From the NCBI RefSeq assembly GCF_026125785.1, contig NZ_JAHCKL010000019.1, positions 1 through 64,000 of the forward strand: a stretch of DNA of 64,000 nt. Direction: 5' to 3'. Every line of letters begins with the position of its first letter. The first letter of the stretch is position 1. Below the pieces are notes generated by a model that was not told the origin of the DNA, did not search any database, and saw only the letters and a list, made by a program, of their open reading frames with translations. Both the position numbers and the translations under genes were made by a program. Source of the stretch: Hydrogenophaga sp. GTDB lineage: Bacteria > Pseudomonadota > Gammaproteobacteria > Burkholderiales > Burkholderiaceae_C. This document shows, one piece after another, positions 56,876 to 64,000 of this stretch.

Positions 56876-58284
56876 GCCAAAACCTCCTCGACACGCTCTT
56901 GGGACTCTTCGATCAAGGGATGCGTGCTGATGTCCGCACCGAATCCGATCCAACCGTCCTCTCGCCAAACGATATCCAGGCCGTGCCCGTGTAGTTGCAC
57001 GCGTTCGATCAACAGCCGTGTGATCCGTTGCTGCTCGGCAGGGAACAGTTGCGACCACACGTCACCGATGCGCTGCATGGCGACCACCACCTGTGCCTCG
57101 TCCAGCGTCGCCCCCGCCGGATGCTGCTGGCAGGATCTCCACACTGCGATCAGCATTTGCGGCGATGAGAGCGCAGCATGGATTTGCGCCAATACGGCAT
57201 CTTCGATCTCGGCGGCTGGCAGGTGGCCCACGTCCGGCGTATGCGGAGCCAGGCTGGCACCGGCGTTGCGCCGCTTGTGCAGGTAAGGCACGTAGTAGCG
57301 GTACTGCCGACCATTTTTCTTCTTGACGAAGGAGTGCAACATGCGTTGGCCATCTGGTGCAAACAGAAGTCCCGCCAGCAGTGCCGGATGCTTGGCTCGG
57401 TGTTCGCGCGGTGCCTGCTTTCGCCGCTCAATGAAGGCATGTGCCGCGTCCCACAATTCTTGAGAAATGATGGGGTCGTGCTGGCCCGAGTACCACGTCT
57501 CGTGATTGCAGATTTCACCGAGGTAAATGCGGTTACGCAGCAAGGTAAAGAGGTACTGCTGATCGATGCTGCGCCCCAATCGCTCCCGGCCGGACTGGGT
57601 GACCCATGCCTTGGTGGTATGCCCTTCGATATCCAGTTCGCGGACGAGTCGCGCAGCCGAGCCATGCTCGGCGTAGCGGCGGAAGATGTCACGTACCAGC
57701 GCAGCTTCACGGTCGTTGATGACGAGCTTGCGTTCGACCACGTCGTATCCGAGGGGCGGGACTCCGCCCATCCACATGCCTTTGGCCTTGCTGGCGGCGA
57801 TCTTGTCGCGGATGCGTTCGCCGGTGACTTCGCGTTCGAACTGCGCGAATGACAAAAGGATGTTGAGCGTCAATCGCCCCATCGATGTGGTGGTGTTGAA
57901 CTGCTGCGTGACCGCGACAAAGGAGACGCCGTTGCGGTCGAAAACCTCGACCAGCTTTGCGAAGTCCGGCAGGCTGCGCGTGAGGCGGTCGATTTTGTAG
58001 ACGACCACGGTATCGATCTTCCCCGCCTCGATGTCGATCATCAGTCGGCGCAACCCGGGCCGTTCCATGTTTCCGCCAGAGTAGCCGCCGTCGTCGTATC
58101 CGTCGTCGACGGCAATCCAGCCTTCATGTCGTTGGCTTGCAATGAAGGCCAAGCCCGCATCACGCTGTGCCTCGAGGCTGTTGTATTCCTGGTCGAGGCC
58201 TTCGTCAGTGGACTTGCGTGTGTAGACGGCGCAGCGCTTCTTTGGCGTGACTGCGGGAATCTGGTTTCGACGCACTAAGCTCAT
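56872..58284 (-). CDS. serine recombinase (probable phage integrase)
   Basis: 470 aa from ATG 58284. CAVYTRKSTDEGLDQEYNSL holds the catalytic Ser; VVVYKIDRLTRSLPDFAKLV and ILLSFAQFEREVTGERIRDK complete the resolvase domain. The recombinase domain (FTLLRNRIYLGEICNHETWY) and zinc-ribbon/coiled-coil parts follow. It is 470 aa and the most likely integrase for the prophage, and differs from the recombinase at 2519. Confidence 0.88.
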   Translation of the reverse strand: MSLVRRNQIPAVTPKKRCAVYTRKSTDEGLDQEYNSLEAQRDAGLAFIASQRHEGWIAVDDGYDDGGYSGGNMERPGLRRLMIDIEAGKIDTVVVYKIDRLTRSLPDFAKLVEVFDRNGVSFVAVTQQFNTTTSMGRLTLNILLSFAQFEREVTGERIRDKIAASKAKGMWMGGVPPLGYDVVERKLVINDREAALVRDIFRRYAEHGSAARLVRELDIEGHTTKAWVTQSGRERLGRSIDQQYLFTLLRNRIYLGEICNHETWYSGQHDPIISQELWDAAHAFIERRKQAPREHRAKHPALLAGLLFAPDGQRMLHSFVKKKNGRQYRYYVPYLHKRRNAGASLAPHTPDVGHLPAAEIEDAVLAQIHAALSSPQMLIAVWRSCQQHPAGATLDEAQVVVAMQRIGDVWSQLFPAEQQRITRLLIERVQLHGHGLDIVWREDGWIGFGADISTHPLIEESQERVEEVLA

Positions 58285-58754
58285 GCTGCCCCCTTCTTCG
58301 AAGCAGGTGCCTTCAAACCAAAGAACACCGGGCCTGACCAATGGCTGCCTGTGATGCGTTTGGCTACAGCGGACAGGCTCTTGAAGCGTTGCCCCTGGTA
58401 CTCGAAATCATTCGATCCGCGCACCAGCACACGATGTTCAATGTCGTCGTAGATGCGTGTCAGGACGGTACCGGGCAGTAGGCGTTGGCTATCGCCGCGC
58501 AGTTGCTTGGGCAAGATGCCGGTTTCGCCAACCTCCTCGAGCTTCTTGCGCAGTGACGGTTTCAAACCGCCAAACGCACGCTCTTGCATCCGGTAGGCCA
58601 GGCGACTTTCCAACCAGACCCGATGGTGGTGATTCGGCCGTTCATCGAAATGGTCGTCCCAGAGAGCCCAAAGATCATCCATCGAAAGATGGGGAATAGC
58701 CGCGACGCGGGCGGCGACTGAGGCGGGCGTTGGTGAGGTTGCGTGTGCTGTCAT
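58281..58754 (-). CDS. DUF2924 protein
   Basis: 157 aa from ATG 58754. MDDLWALWDDHFDERPNHHH, RVWLESRLAYRMQERAFGGL and RIYDDIEHRVLVRGSNDFEY, then YQGQRFKSLSAVAKRITGSH with WSGPVFFGL: the classic DUF2924 protein. It always travels with serine recombinases on mobile elements. Coupled to the recombinase by a four-base overlap. Confidence 0.85.
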   Translation of the reverse strand: MTAHATSPTPASVAARVAAIPHLSMDDLWALWDDHFDERPNHHHRVWLESRLAYRMQERAFGGLKPSLRKKLEEVGETGILPKQLRGDSQRLLPGTVLTRIYDDIEHRVLVRGSNDFEYQGQRFKSLSAVAKRITGSHWSGPVFFGLKAPASKKGAA

Positions 58755-58966
58755 GGGCGAACTCCGTTGTTGTGATCGGGGTTCGCATTCACGCGCTGTT
58801 GGCCGGGGAAGCCAAGGCAAACCTGCTCGCTGTTTTTGGGGATATCGCGCGATTGGCGGGCACGAAGGCGCAGCAGCGCGGCAGCTAACAGATCAGCGAT
58901 TTCTTGATGCCCGTGCCGTGGCCGGTCAGGTGATGTGCAAATGGAGATAGGTTCGATTTCTGTCAT
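58751..58966 (-). CDS. small hypothetical protein of the recombinase set
   Basis: 71 aa from ATG 58966, with GGAACG upstream. Helical DLLAAALLRLRARQSRD and VCLGFPGQQRVNANPDH. Its stop overlaps the start of DUF2924. Likely the first gene of the set. Unknown function. Confidence 0.55.
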   Translation of the reverse strand: MTEIEPISICTSPDRPRHGHQEIADLLAAALLRLRARQSRDIPKNSEQVCLGFPGQQRVNANPDHNNGVRP

Positions 58967-59056
58967 GGCAAGCGTTCCGATGGAAAACGCTGCTCATGCT
59001 AGAAACCAAGGGCACTTCGCGTAACGTGATTTAGCGTGAGTGCGCGGGTCTTCGCG

Positions 59057-59905
59057 CTAACTGATGCGCTGATTGAAGCAATAGTGATCTGGCATGCTCG
59101 GCCGCGTACTCGCATGCACTTCGGTGATCCGGAATTCGTACCCGAAATCGGTCATCTGATTCAGCGGGACTTCGACATACGCAGTCGGCCCCGTACCTAC
59201 CGGTTGAGGGCCGAAGTCCGGCCACGCTTTGAACAGAGCCCGATACTCCTTCTCTCGACTGTAGGTCTGACCGCACAGGTAGAAGGCACACAATCTGGAG
59301 ATGCCTTGAAGCACGAACTCACGCCCATGTTGCTGCCGAATGGTCGAAACCAGATCAGTCAGTAGCGGGATGGGCGTCCCTGGCTGCGGTTCGTACACAA
59401 TCTTCCGGAAATTGGGGTTCTTGGCCGTGATGTCGATGGTCAACCGAACACCATCGGACGCAGCGAAGTTTCGCCAGAAGTATTCCTCGTCTTCGTGCGA
59501 CAGGTTTGCTTCTGTGAAAGATGCATAGAACAACTGCGGCAGCAACAGAGCGCGATACGTCGGTTCGCCACTTGCATCAGGCTCAAGGTATCCACGCAGT
59601 CCATGCGTCTGGCAGAAGGTGACGATCTCCCCATCGGTGAGTCGCTTCTCGATATTCGTCAATCGGAAGATTCCGGTCGAGAGAATGTTTTCTGCCGCCT
59701 CACGCGACGTGTAGTGATAGACGGTCGCCGAGCTGATGCTTGGCCATAGATGGGCTGTAATCGCATCCGACAACCTCGGGGTCGGTTTCGCCATGTCGCT
59801 GACGGTCTTGTCTGTCACGGTGATGTCGCGCAGTTGCATGGCATCGGAAACGCCATGCTTCGAGAGGATCGCATTGATGTCGGCGACGATGGCGTTTAGG
59901 GTCAT
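59057..59905 (-). CDS. DUF2971-like protein, possible effector
   Basis: 282 aa from ATG 59905. TVYHYTSREAAENILSTGIF and RLTNIEKRLTDGEIVTFCQT, YRALLLPQLFYASFTEANLS, then SRLCAFYLCGQTYSREKEYR form a DUF2971-like fold, whose HYTS start and EKEYR end resemble ADP-ribosyl-transferase-like proteins. It is the third gene in an XRE / ImmA-IrrE operon. A toxin role is conjecture. Confidence 0.6.
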   Translation of the reverse strand: MTLNAIVADINAILSKHGVSDAMQLRDITVTDKTVSDMAKPTPRLSDAITAHLWPSISSATVYHYTSREAAENILSTGIFRLTNIEKRLTDGEIVTFCQTHGLRGYLEPDASGEPTYRALLLPQLFYASFTEANLSHEDEEYFWRNFAASDGVRLTIDITAKNPNFRKIVYEPQPGTPIPLLTDLVSTIRQQHGREFVLQGISRLCAFYLCGQTYSREKEYRALFKAWPDFGPQPVGTGPTAYVEVPLNQMTDFGYEFRITEVHASTRPSMPDHYCFNQRIS

Positions 59906-59923
59906 GATTTGTATTGCCGCCAA

Positions 59924-60853
59924 TCAGCGAACCGGCATCTGGCCGTTGGAGACAAACTGATCGAAGCTGTCAAAGCTCTCGCCGTCTTGCCAAGACCGAT
60001 CCCATGACCGTGGTTCAGCACTTTCCAGTAGCAGAAGGGTCAGGACGCGATCTCCTGTGGTGTAGCTGTGCTTGAACTCGCGCAACTTCATGTGTGGTGC
60101 CTCCTCCGGGCACCAGATCGCGGCAGACATCTCCGTGCCATCCCACTCCTGCTCAACGGTGGAATCAGCAGCCAGGGTGCCGGGTAATGGTTCCTGCGGA
60201 TCGTCAGTGCGCCGAATGCGGGCGCGCGTCTTGACCGCGCTGCTGCTGCGCCATTCGTACTTCACGAAACCGTTGTCCCAATAGACAAGGATTGCCCGCT
60301 GCGTGGTGAATTTGATGAACCGAATGCACAGCGCCTCGAACGACACCTGGAACCGTTTGGCAAGGGCGCTCAGGACATGCAAGTCGATGCGCTGGTTTGA
60401 GATCCACTCGCGCAGCAAGTCGCCAGGCATCAGCAGGTTGCTGGCAAAGTCGTCCGCCTCACGTTCGATGACACGGATAGTGTCCGCGCCGGAGTACACG
60501 CTTTCCTTGTCGCAGTTGAAACTTTGCCGCTGATCACGGTGAAGGATGAAGTGGCCCAGTTCGTGAGCGATGGTGAAACGCTGGCGCTCGGGGTTTGCCT
60601 TGCCGTTATAGAAGATGCCCCACTCTGCGGTGTCCTGTGGGTTGCGCACCAGCATGCCTTCGCAGCTATTGATGTCCAGCACCATCGGGGCCTTGATCTC
60701 CCGCACCCCTTTGCCGTAAGGCGTCTCTGGAAGCATTTGCCGGACGACTTCCAGATCCACGGCATCTGGCATGCCGTCGGCGTGCCAGGCCCGCAACCAT
60801 CTCAAGACGGTGCTGGCCGCGATGGAACCGGTGAGGGGCTGGGATACGCTCAA
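59924..60853 (-). CDS. ImmA/IrrE-family metallopeptidase
   Basis: 309 aa from TTG 60853 with AAGGCGG upstream. RFTIAHELGHFILHRDQ gives the zinc site HExxH; IREREADDFASNLLMPGDLL-like (VIEREADDFASNLLMPGDLL) supplies the third ligand. A C-terminal domain of about 130 aa has no motif. In phage and mobile elements these proteases cleave XRE repressors; such a repressor is the preceding gene. Confidence 0.88.
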   Translation of the reverse strand: MSVSQPLTGSIAASTVLRWLRAWHADGMPDAVDLEVVRQMLPETPYGKGVREIKAPMVLDINSCEGMLVRNPQDTAEWGIFYNGKANPERQRFTIAHELGHFILHRDQRQSFNCDKESVYSGADTIRVIEREADDFASNLLMPGDLLREWISNQRIDLHVLSALAKRFQVSFEALCIRFIKFTTQRAILVYWDNGFVKYEWRSSSAVKTRARIRRTDDPQEPLPGTLAADSTVEQEWDGTEMSAAIWCPEEAPHMKLREFKHSYTTGDRVLTLLLLESAEPRSWDRSWQDGESFDSFDQFVSNGQMPVR

Positions 60854-60866
60854 TTGTCAGACCGCC

Positions 60867-61196
60867 TTAGCTCTTGTCAGGGAACATGATTTTGAGGGCC
60901 TGACGGTAGCGATCCTTCTCCTCGTCCGTCATTCCAGCGTACTCGCGGAAGAAAGCCACATCTTCTGGACTGGCTTGGGGAACCTGATCGACGGGCTCCC
61001 CCATCACATCCTCCATCGTCACGCCCAGCACCTTGGCTATCGCCTGAATTCGCTCGGCAGAAGGGCGCTGGCCGTCCTTCATCTCCAGTTCCCATATGTA
61101 CGCCTTGGTACAGCCGACAGCGTCGGCGACCTGTTGCAAGGTCAATTTCTTCGCCTCGCGTAAGCGTCGCAGGCGTGCTCCGAACGCTGAAGCCAT
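60867..61196 (-). CDS. XRE-family repressor
   Basis: 109 aa. ARLRRLREAKKLTLQQVADA, VGCTKAYIWELEMKDGQRPS, AERIQAIAKVLGVTMEDVMG: classic XRE HTH, with an acidic C-terminal helix (DEEKDRYRQALKIMFPDKS). It is in an operon with ImmA/IrrE and a DUF2971-like gene. It probably binds the GCGAGATACAA sites between itself and the divergent gene. Confidence 0.88.
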   Translation of the reverse strand: MASAFGARLRRLREAKKLTLQQVADAVGCTKAYIWELEMKDGQRPSAERIQAIAKVLGVTMEDVMGEPVDQVPQASPEDVAFFREYAGMTDEEKDRYRQALKIMFPDKS

Positions 61197-61246
61197 AGCG
61201 ATGCTCCTGTAGGGGAAAACAGTCAGTTAACAAAAACAAGACCGCC

Positions 61247-61336
61247 AGTATAGCCGCGAGATACAAACGAGGTCTAGATGTGCCGATTTGATTGACAAGC
61301 GGAAATCTGAGGTTCAGAATCGCGCTTGTATCTCGC
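61247..61336. promoter_or_regulatory. divergent promoter region with paired operators
   Basis: GCGAGATACAA (61256-61266) and its inverse TTGTATCTCGC (61326-61336). Minus-strand TATACT (61247-61252) could be the -10 box for the XRE gene. On the plus strand TTGACA (61292-61297) and CAGAAT (61315-61320) are 17 bases apart, with the second operator at the expected start of transcription. Confidence 0.6.
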
Positions 61337-61440
61337 TACTTTACTTGTGCGAGGTGCGTGTTCAGTAACCCAGTCGCTGGCCAGTGCAGTCCGTACATCG
61401 GTCGCAGACCTTCGACGCCGATCCAGAAAGGACGATCAAG

Positions 61441-62676
61441 ATGAAGAAGACCTTTGTCGACGTGATGCTCGAGCTGCCGGTGGATGCCACGTTGCGCGAC
61501 TTCCTGACCACCCACAGCCTGCCGGTGCCCCATGGCTTTGCCTGGGATGACACACCTGAGACCAGCCAGTTTCTGGTCGAAGCGGTTAAGGTCTGGCCCG
61601 ACATTGCTGCCCGCGACCGGATGACAGCCAACCTCATGGCCAGCGTTCAGTTGGGCGATGCGGCAGGCAAGCAGGCGATGTTTGAGGCGGCCGTGGCCGA
61701 TGGTGCTGCGCTGGCGGGCTTGGCGCTGTGTGCAAGTGACGTCCACCGTTCCTTCTGGCTCTACGTCCACCACCCGGCGCTGTTCGAGCGCGCCTATGAC
61801 TTCAGCTTTTGGGAACAGCATGGGCAGCAGACGCAGCAATACGACCTTGGCTTGAAACGCCAACCGAACGGTTCGGATGCCAATCTGACAGCGTTGCGTC
61901 ATGCCATCTCGGCTTTCTACAAGCGCGAACTGCAATGCGGAGACGGCAGCGTGGCGCACTTGGTCGAGCGCAGTCCGGGGGTGTTCCTGTTGTCGGTCCA
62001 TGTCAAGGACATGGCGATGCTGCGCCTGGAGTTTGAGGGAGCGACCCTGAAGCGCCGGGTCGGCAACCCCAACATTCACATGGTGCTGGAGTACGCCAAG
62101 TCCACCGGTGTCGTGCGCACGCTGGTGCGCGGCGGGGCAAAGTATCAGCAAATGCTGGTCGAGGCCTTCGCGGAGCATGTGCTGGGCGTGAAAGCAAGCG
62201 CTCACAAGATCAAGTCGCCGACTCTGGATCTGTCGATGCTGCGCACCGGGTTCGATGTGCCGGAGGTCTTTGAGGACGGTTTTTCGATGGTGCAGCTCAA
62301 GGCACTCACCCTGCTCAGCCCCGACACGGCGCTGAAGATCGAATGCACGGCGATGCAGTCCAGCCAGCAACGCTCGGTGCACGATTTGCTGAAGGAGAAA
62401 CTCCCAGGCCCGCTGGAGGGTCAGTGGGCGGTGACAGCGGCACAGGTCAATCTCTATTACCCGCCCGAGCCGGGCAGGACTCGCCCCAAGGTGGTCACCA
62501 TCGAAGTGACCAGCAAAGGGCGGCTGAACCTGCACAAGTTCGACGCCAAGATGCAGGCGCAACTGGAGGGTTACCTTGTCGCGGTGGGCATCTTGCAGAA
62601 GGGCCAGACCCTCAGTGCCCAGGAATTGCCGCCAGAGACCGACGCAGTCAGTTCATCATCGGCCTACGAGGACTGA
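61441..62676 (+). CDS. hypothetical protein of an integrative element
   Basis: 411 aa from ATG 61441 with AAAGGA upstream. Acidic and mixed alpha/beta (MKKTFVDVMLELPVDATLRD, FERAYDFSFWEQHGQQTQQY, VVTIEVTSKGRLNLHKFDAK). No enzymatic motif recognised. It is followed after three bases by a Zn-ribbon protein gene; the two probably act together. The promoter at 61292 could drive it. Confidence 0.65.
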   Translation: MKKTFVDVMLELPVDATLRDFLTTHSLPVPHGFAWDDTPETSQFLVEAVKVWPDIAARDRMTANLMASVQLGDAAGKQAMFEAAVADGAALAGLALCASDVHRSFWLYVHHPALFERAYDFSFWEQHGQQTQQYDLGLKRQPNGSDANLTALRHAISAFYKRELQCGDGSVAHLVERSPGVFLLSVHVKDMAMLRLEFEGATLKRRVGNPNIHMVLEYAKSTGVVRTLVRGGAKYQQMLVEAFAEHVLGVKASAHKIKSPTLDLSMLRTGFDVPEVFEDGFSMVQLKALTLLSPDTALKIECTAMQSSQQRSVHDLLKEKLPGPLEGQWAVTAAQVNLYYPPEPGRTRPKVVTIEVTSKGRLNLHKFDAKMQAQLEGYLVAVGILQKGQTLSAQELPPETDAVSSSSAYED

Positions 62677-62679
62677 TCA

Positions 62680-63645
62680 ATGGCGACGCACGATGCCTGG
62701 GCCTTGGTTTGCCGTCTGTTCGCGGGTGGCACGCCGGTACTGCGTGCCACGCTGTCGCCACGCGAGGTATCTGCTTTGTCTGTGCTCGGCAAAACGGTCA
62801 GGCCAGCAGCGCTGGATCAGTCTTTTGTGCTCTGCCCCCACTGCCAGCAGCATCGGGCGCAGGTCTGGAGTGACGGCCGGGGCGGTCGGATCTGCCGTTG
62901 CCCGGAGTGTGGCCAGGTGCCGGTCGAGGCAATCGATGGTGCGGCATTGGCCCTGGATGAAGACTGGCTGCGGCAGAAAATGCGCCTCGCGCTCGACATC
63001 GAGAGCCGCGACGACATCGATGACTTGGGCGACGGTGCTTGGCGGCTCGGTAATGCCCGCAGCTCGCCGGTCGTGCTGGCCCGAGAGCTGACGAGAGTGC
63101 TGCATGAGCCGTCCTTGCTGGATCGTGTTCGGGTGGCGGGAAGCAACATCCGGGTAATCACCCCCAGGCCGCGCACGACCCGTGGATCGCCCTTCGGCTC
63201 CGGTGTGGAATGGCTGGCGCTGGAAGAACGATTCACGTTCTATGGCGGCGGGATCGCCTTCATCCCTTCGGTACCGTCTGTAGCGCCAGCAGTGGCCGAT
63301 CCGGCCGCACCTGTGAACGGGCCATTCTCGGCGGACTTCAAGTGGGCGACGCTGCCGGACGTGCAGGCAGCGCCGATCCGCTTTACTGACGGTCAAGCGA
63401 AGGTGTTCGAAGCGCTCTGGTCGTTCAAGGGGGCCGAGGTGGACGGCGAAAGGATCATGCAGCGCGCTGGCCAGAAGAGCGACAAGCCGATTGACCTGTT
63501 CAAGATCAAGTCGAAGGACAAGGGCAAGCCGGAGCACGAGGCTCGACTGGCAGCCTACGGGGCACTCGTCGTCACACAGCAACGCGCTGGACTGTATGCG
63601 ATGCCGTGTTCGGCAACTGGAAAGGGGGCGAACGTCATGACATGA
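62680..63645 (+). CDS. zinc-ribbon hypothetical protein
   Basis: 321 aa. CPHCQQHRAQVWSDGRGGRI and CRCPECGQVPV form a four-Cys ribbon at about residues 45-80. The rest has a helical DIESRDDIDDLGDGAWRLGN and a C-terminal ADFKWATLPDVQAAPIRFTD, FTDGQAKVFEALWSFKGAEV with wHTH character. Partner of the preceding gene. Unknown function. Confidence 0.65.
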   Translation: MATHDAWALVCRLFAGGTPVLRATLSPREVSALSVLGKTVRPAALDQSFVLCPHCQQHRAQVWSDGRGGRICRCPECGQVPVEAIDGAALALDEDWLRQKMRLALDIESRDDIDDLGDGAWRLGNARSSPVVLARELTRVLHEPSLLDRVRVAGSNIRVITPRPRTTRGSPFGSGVEWLALEERFTFYGGGIAFIPSVPSVAPAVADPAAPVNGPFSADFKWATLPDVQAAPIRFTDGQAKVFEALWSFKGAEVDGERIMQRAGQKSDKPIDLFKIKSKDKGKPEHEARLAAYGALVVTQQRAGLYAMPCSATGKGANVMT

Positions 63646-63716
63646 ATTCTGCACCGAAGCGCCTGGCTCGCGCTGACTTCAAGAGCCTGACTTTTTCATT
63701 TTTTGGAGAGATTGAA

Positions 63717-63947
63717 ATGAGCGGAAAGAACCAATGGGTCGTACCCATCAACGGCGGCGATCAATGGGGTGTGCGGGGAGAAGGCAACGACCGTCTCACC
63801 TCCATCCATAACACGCAGCAACAGGCGATTGACCGTGCGCGGGACATCGCCATCAACCAGCAGAGCGAGATGCTCATCCAAGGGCGGAACGGCCAGATCC
63901 GTGAGCGCAACAGCTACGGTGACGATCCGTTCCCGCCCAAGGGTTGA
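63717..63947 (+). CDS. DUF2188 protein
   Basis: 76 aa from ATG 63717 with GGAGAG upstream. WVVPINGGDQWGVRGEGNDR, TQQQAIDRARDIAINQQSEM and QGRNGQIRERNSYGDDPFPP are the DUF2188 pattern. Small, hydrophilic, usual on mobile elements. Role unknown. Confidence 0.8.
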   Translation: MSGKNQWVVPINGGDQWGVRGEGNDRLTSIHNTQQQAIDRARDIAINQQSEMLIQGRNGQIRERNSYGDDPFPPKG

Positions 63948-63963
63948 CGTGGAGGCTGGCCTC

Positions 63964-64000
63964 GCGGGTTTGCCGTTCTGCTTTGCTCGTGCAAACCCGC
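63964..64000 (+). terminator. hairpin at the right end of the window
   Basis: GCGGGTTTGC (63964-63973) pairs perfectly with GCAAACCCGC (63991-64000), 17 bases after the DUF2188 gene. The loop is 17 nt. It probably terminates this operon; sequence beyond 64000 is not visible. Confidence 0.55.

Larger units (their letters stand above)
20942..58966 (-). mobile_element. siphovirus-like prophage with lambda-type head genes
   Basis: Genes run almost uniformly on the minus strand from a recombinase set at the right through early replication genes, terminase, gpW, portal, S49 protease/scaffold, gpD, gpE, tail tube, frameshifted chaperones, tape measure, tail tip and lysis genes. A long tape measure and absence of sheath or baseplate genes indicate a non-contractile tail. 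No direct repeats marking attL/attR could be found by eye, so both ends are estimates: the left at the endolysin stop, the right after the last small gene of the recombinase set. Confidence 0.75.

Noticed and set aside
20900-59060. Direct repeats marking prophage attachment sites
   Set aside because: Comparing the sequence around the two estimated ends by eye gave no convincing shared core; serine integrases can use a core of only two bases, so absence is not informative.

Overview
The window is high-GC, densely packed proteobacterial DNA. Gene families, start sites and composition suggest a beta- or related gammaproteobacterium, but nothing in it is a species marker. Three kinds of mobile or accessory DNA lie side by side.

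(1) Positions 1-5.9 kb are the edge of an integrative element: the tail of an ImmA/IrrE-type gene, tandem hairpins, several small genes (one LRAT-like), then a translationally coupled set of large serine recombinase, ParB-like protein and RepB/ParB-like protein.

(2) Positions 5.9-20.9 kb hold one co-directional nine-gene operon that I read as a composite anti-phage locus. The order is excisionase-type HTH protein, DUF499/PglY-like ATPase, a compact PglZ, SIR2, HerA-type ATPase, DUF1156 Zn-ribbon DNA methyltransferase, a 170-aa unknown protein, SNF2 helicase, and a protein with an R-x4-H HEPN-like motif. ATPase, PglZ, DUF1156 methylase and SNF2 helicase match a Pgl/BREX type-3-like parts list. 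A SIR2-HerA pair, which resembles a separate known defence system, sits between pglZ and the methylase. Most genes overlap by TAATG, TGATG or ATGA or are at most 10 nt apart. Sampled SIR2 sequence is clearly poorer in GC than pglZ. This is the most interesting part of the window.

(3) Positions 20.9-59.0 kb, almost all on the minus strand, are a complete-looking siphovirus-like prophage with lambda-type head genes. Read in transcription order from the right they are: DUF2924 / serine recombinase / HTH set, early recombination genes (BRO, Sak4-like ATPase, Cas4-like nuclease), primase-helicase, RuvC-like resolvase, two ParB-methyltransferase fusions, terminase, short fibre-like genes, gpW, portal, S49 protease with nested scaffold, gpD, gpE, tail genes with a -1 frameshift chaperone pair, tape measure, tail tip and lysis genes. 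A plus-strand block of five small genes (43.0-45.1 kb) interrupts it; four of these genes are preceded by the same 31-bp element at nearly constant distance.

(4) Positions 59.0-64.0 kb carry a likely regulator/effector set (XRE, ImmA/IrrE peptidase, DUF2971-like) with a paired operator, and a divergent set of three poorly characterised genes that ends in a terminator-like hairpin.

The defence operon and the prophage meet with no spacer: the stop codons of the last defence gene and of the endolysin are adjacent (20941/20942). Either the defence operon travels with the prophage, or the phage inserted exactly at the end of the operon. No tRNA, rRNA or CRISPR array was found.
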